NCBI GenBank assembly: GCA_041752455.1
Contig: JBGSWL010000100.1
Span: forward strand, 1-7,039
Origin: JBGSWL01 sp041752455
GTDB taxonomy: Bacteria > Pseudomonadota > Alphaproteobacteria > Rhizobiales > Rhizobiaceae
Direction of reading: 5' to 3'
DNA: 7,039 bases
The notes beneath the pieces are model-generated. The model saw only the letters and a program-made list of their open reading frames with translations, did no database searches and was not told the DNA's origin. How positions within the stretch are numbered: position 1 is the first letter of the stretch; each line of letters opens with the position of its first letter. This document shows, piece by piece, positions 5,772 to 7,039 of the stretch. The translations under genes and the position numbers were made by a program.

Positions 5772-6641
5772 ATGGATCTTCACAAACGCATCGAGCGCGC
5801 GCTGGACAACGCGATCCGCATGGCGACCGCTGGCAACCAACCGCCGAAGATTGCTGAAGCACTGCGATACGCGGTTTTTCCCGGTGGTGCGCGCGTGCGA
5901 CCCAAGCTCTGCCTTGCCGTTGCCATGGCCTGCGGCGACCGCCATCCCGATGCTGCCGATGCGGCCGCCGCTGCCATCGAGATGCTGCACTGCGCCTCGC
6001 TGGTTCACGATGACATGCCCTGCTTCGACGATTCGGGGCTTCGCCGCGGCAAGCCTTCGGTCCACACCGCATTCTCCGAACCGCTGGCGCTTCTGGCCGG
6101 TGACGCGCTGATCATCGCCGCATTCGAGACGATTGCCCGCGAATGCCTCAGCCGCCCGGATCTGGTCGGCCCGCTGGTGATGATCGTCGCCAAGGCTGTC
6201 GGCATGCCGCACGGCCTTGTGGCCGGTCAGGCCTGGGAGAGCGAAGACAAGATCCCGTTTGCCGAATATCACCGCGCCAAGACAGCATCGCTCTTTACCG
6301 GTGCGGCGATTGCCGGCGCGATCGCGTCCGGTGCAAACCCGCAGCATTGGCGCGCCATGGGCGATGCTCTGGGCTCCGCCTATCAGGTCGCAGACGACCT
6401 TCGCGATTTTGCTGCGACCGAGAGCGAAATCGGCAAACCTTGCGGCCAGGATGCGCTGCACGACCGGCCGAATGCCGTGACAACGCTCGGCCTCGATGGC
6501 GCGATCGGCAAGCTGCAAGCGCTGGTCGGCGAAGCGGTCGCCTCGATTCCCGATTGCCCGGGCCAATCGATGCTCAGCCAGCTGATCACCGGCGAAGCCA
6601 GCCGTCTCGTCCCGAAAAGCCTTGCAAGCCGGGCGGCCTGA
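5772..6641 (+). CDS. crtE: Geranylgeranyl diphosphate synthase CrtE
   Basis: Trans-prenyltransferase of the polyprenyl synthase family that makes C20 geranylgeranyl diphosphate from isopentenyl diphosphate and shorter allylic diphosphates. The product feeds CrtB and also the geranylgeranyl/phytyl tail of bacteriochlorophyll. The 289 residues are the usual length. 'FPGGARVRP' at about 36-44 matches the diphosphate-binding 'GGKRxRP' region. The first aspartate-rich motif is 'HDDMPCFDDSGLRRGKPS' with D80, D81 and D86, followed by R91-R92. 'GQAWE' is at about 152-156, and the second aspartate motif 'DDLRD' is at 208-212. The start is the ATG at 5772 with AGGGG eight bases upstream. It is divergent from crtD, and its promoter region holds two PpsR-type palindromes. 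crtF begins six bases after the stop, so crtEF is probably one transcript. Confidence 0.95.
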   Translation: MDLHKRIERALDNAIRMATAGNQPPKIAEALRYAVFPGGARVRPKLCLAVAMACGDRHPDAADAAAAAIEMLHCASLVHDDMPCFDDSGLRRGKPSVHTAFSEPLALLAGDALIIAAFETIARECLSRPDLVGPLVMIVAKAVGMPHGLVAGQAWESEDKIPFAEYHRAKTASLFTGAAIAGAIASGANPQHWRAMGDALGSAYQVADDLRDFAATESEIGKPCGQDALHDRPNAVTTLGLDGAIGKLQALVGEAVASIPDCPGQSMLSQLITGEASRLVPKSLASRAA

Positions 6642-6647
6642 ACGCCC

Positions 6648-7039
6648 ATGAGCGAGACGGCCTTGCGGACCGCTGAAGGCGACGCCAGCGACCGCGCATC
6701 GCCGCTGACGCTCGGCGATCGCTACCGCCTCTGGCGCAATCGCCTTCTGGCATCGCCGCCGTTTCGCCGGACCGGTCGCCGCTTCCCGCTTTCGCTGATT
6801 GCCAACGGCCGCGCCAATGATCTGTTTGCGATCACCACCGGCTTTGTCCAATCCCAGGTTCTGCTGGTTTTCGTCGAGACCGGCTTGCCGGACTTCCTGC
6901 GCGACGAGCCAAGAACCCTGCGCGATATCGCCCGCCATGCAAGGTTCGATGAGGCGACGACGCTGCGCCTGCTGCGGGCCTGCGCCGGGCTGGAGTTGGC
7001 CGCCGTACTCGCCGACAAGCGCTGGACGCTCGCCGACCA
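6648..7039 (+). CDS. crtF: Hydroxyneurosporene O-methyltransferase CrtF (5' part, cut by window end)
   Basis: SAM-dependent O-methyltransferase that methylates the 1-hydroxyl of hydroxylated acyclic carotenoids (demethylspheroidene and spirilloxanthin precursors). Reading from ATG 6648 gives 130 codons with no stop, running off the window end. The visible part is a poorly conserved first 20 residues, then 'LGDRYRLWRNRLLASPPF', then a helical segment 'LFAITTGFVQSQVLLVFVET' and 'TLRDIARHARFDEATTLRLL'. This is the N-terminal dimerisation and winged-helix domain typical of small-molecule O-methyltransferases, ending with the beta-wing 'KRWTLAD'. The SAM-binding domain lies beyond the window. The start is six bases after the crtE stop without a good Shine-Dalgarno, suggesting coupled translation. 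CrtF is inferred from this domain plus its place after crtE, as in Rhodobacter. Confidence 0.88.
   Translation, partial: MSETALRTAEGDASDRASPLTLGDRYRLWRNRLLASPPFRRTGRRFPLSLIANGRANDLFAITTGFVQSQVLLVFVETGLPDFLRDEPRTLRDIARHARFDEATTLRLLRACAGLELAAVLADKRWTLAD

Noticed and set aside
5571..6938. Long minus-strand open frame (455 codons) across crtE, the intergenic region and crtF
   Set aside because: It is antisense to crtE, with its well-formed aspartate motifs, and to crtF. It also reads through the operator region. Its composition is typical of a high-GC shadow frame.
1..7039. tRNA, rRNA, CRISPR arrays, insertion sequences, prophage or defence genes
   Set aside because: Nothing of these kinds was seen; the window is almost entirely filled by carotenoid and bacteriochlorophyll genes.

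Overview
This window is a stretch of a purple-bacterial photosynthesis gene cluster covering most of the acyclic carotenoid pathway. The gene set (bchO end, crtI, crtB, crtC, crtD, crtE, crtF start), the high GC content and the PpsR/CrtJ-type operator pair point to a phototrophic alphaproteobacterium, possibly an aerobic anoxygenic phototroph. The species cannot be named from the sequence alone.

Layout. Positions 1-394 (+) hold the 3' end of bchO, a magnesium-chelatase-associated hydrolase of bacteriochlorophyll synthesis. crtI (437-1987) and crtB (1968-3011) follow on the same strand and overlap by 20 bases. A small membrane-protein ORF then begins at a TTG codon (3024) behind a strong ribosome binding site; its long tail runs antisense into crtC. 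On the minus strand, crtD (4097-5680) is followed by crtC (3102 to about 4199, start uncertain), and the two genes overlap. A 91-base AT-rich divergent region (5681-5771) separates crtD from crtE. It contains two TGT-N12-ACA palindromes exactly 8 bp apart. crtE (5772-6641) and the first 130 codons of crtF (from 6648, cut by the window end) read on the plus strand.

How the genes work together. CrtE makes geranylgeranyl diphosphate. CrtB condenses two of these to phytoene, and CrtI desaturates phytoene to neurosporene or lycopene. CrtC hydrates the psi end group, CrtD introduces the 3,4 double bond and CrtF O-methylates the 1-hydroxyl. The products are spheroidene- or spirilloxanthin-series carotenoids for the photosynthetic complexes. 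No crtA or tspO is present in this window.

The genes themselves are well-known families and I see no wholly new system. The points worth a second look are the small membrane ORF in the place tspO occupies in Rhodobacter, its codon-register antisense overlap with an apparent membrane-spanning tail on CrtC, the missing canonical start codon for crtC, and the paired operator in the crtD-crtE intergenic region.
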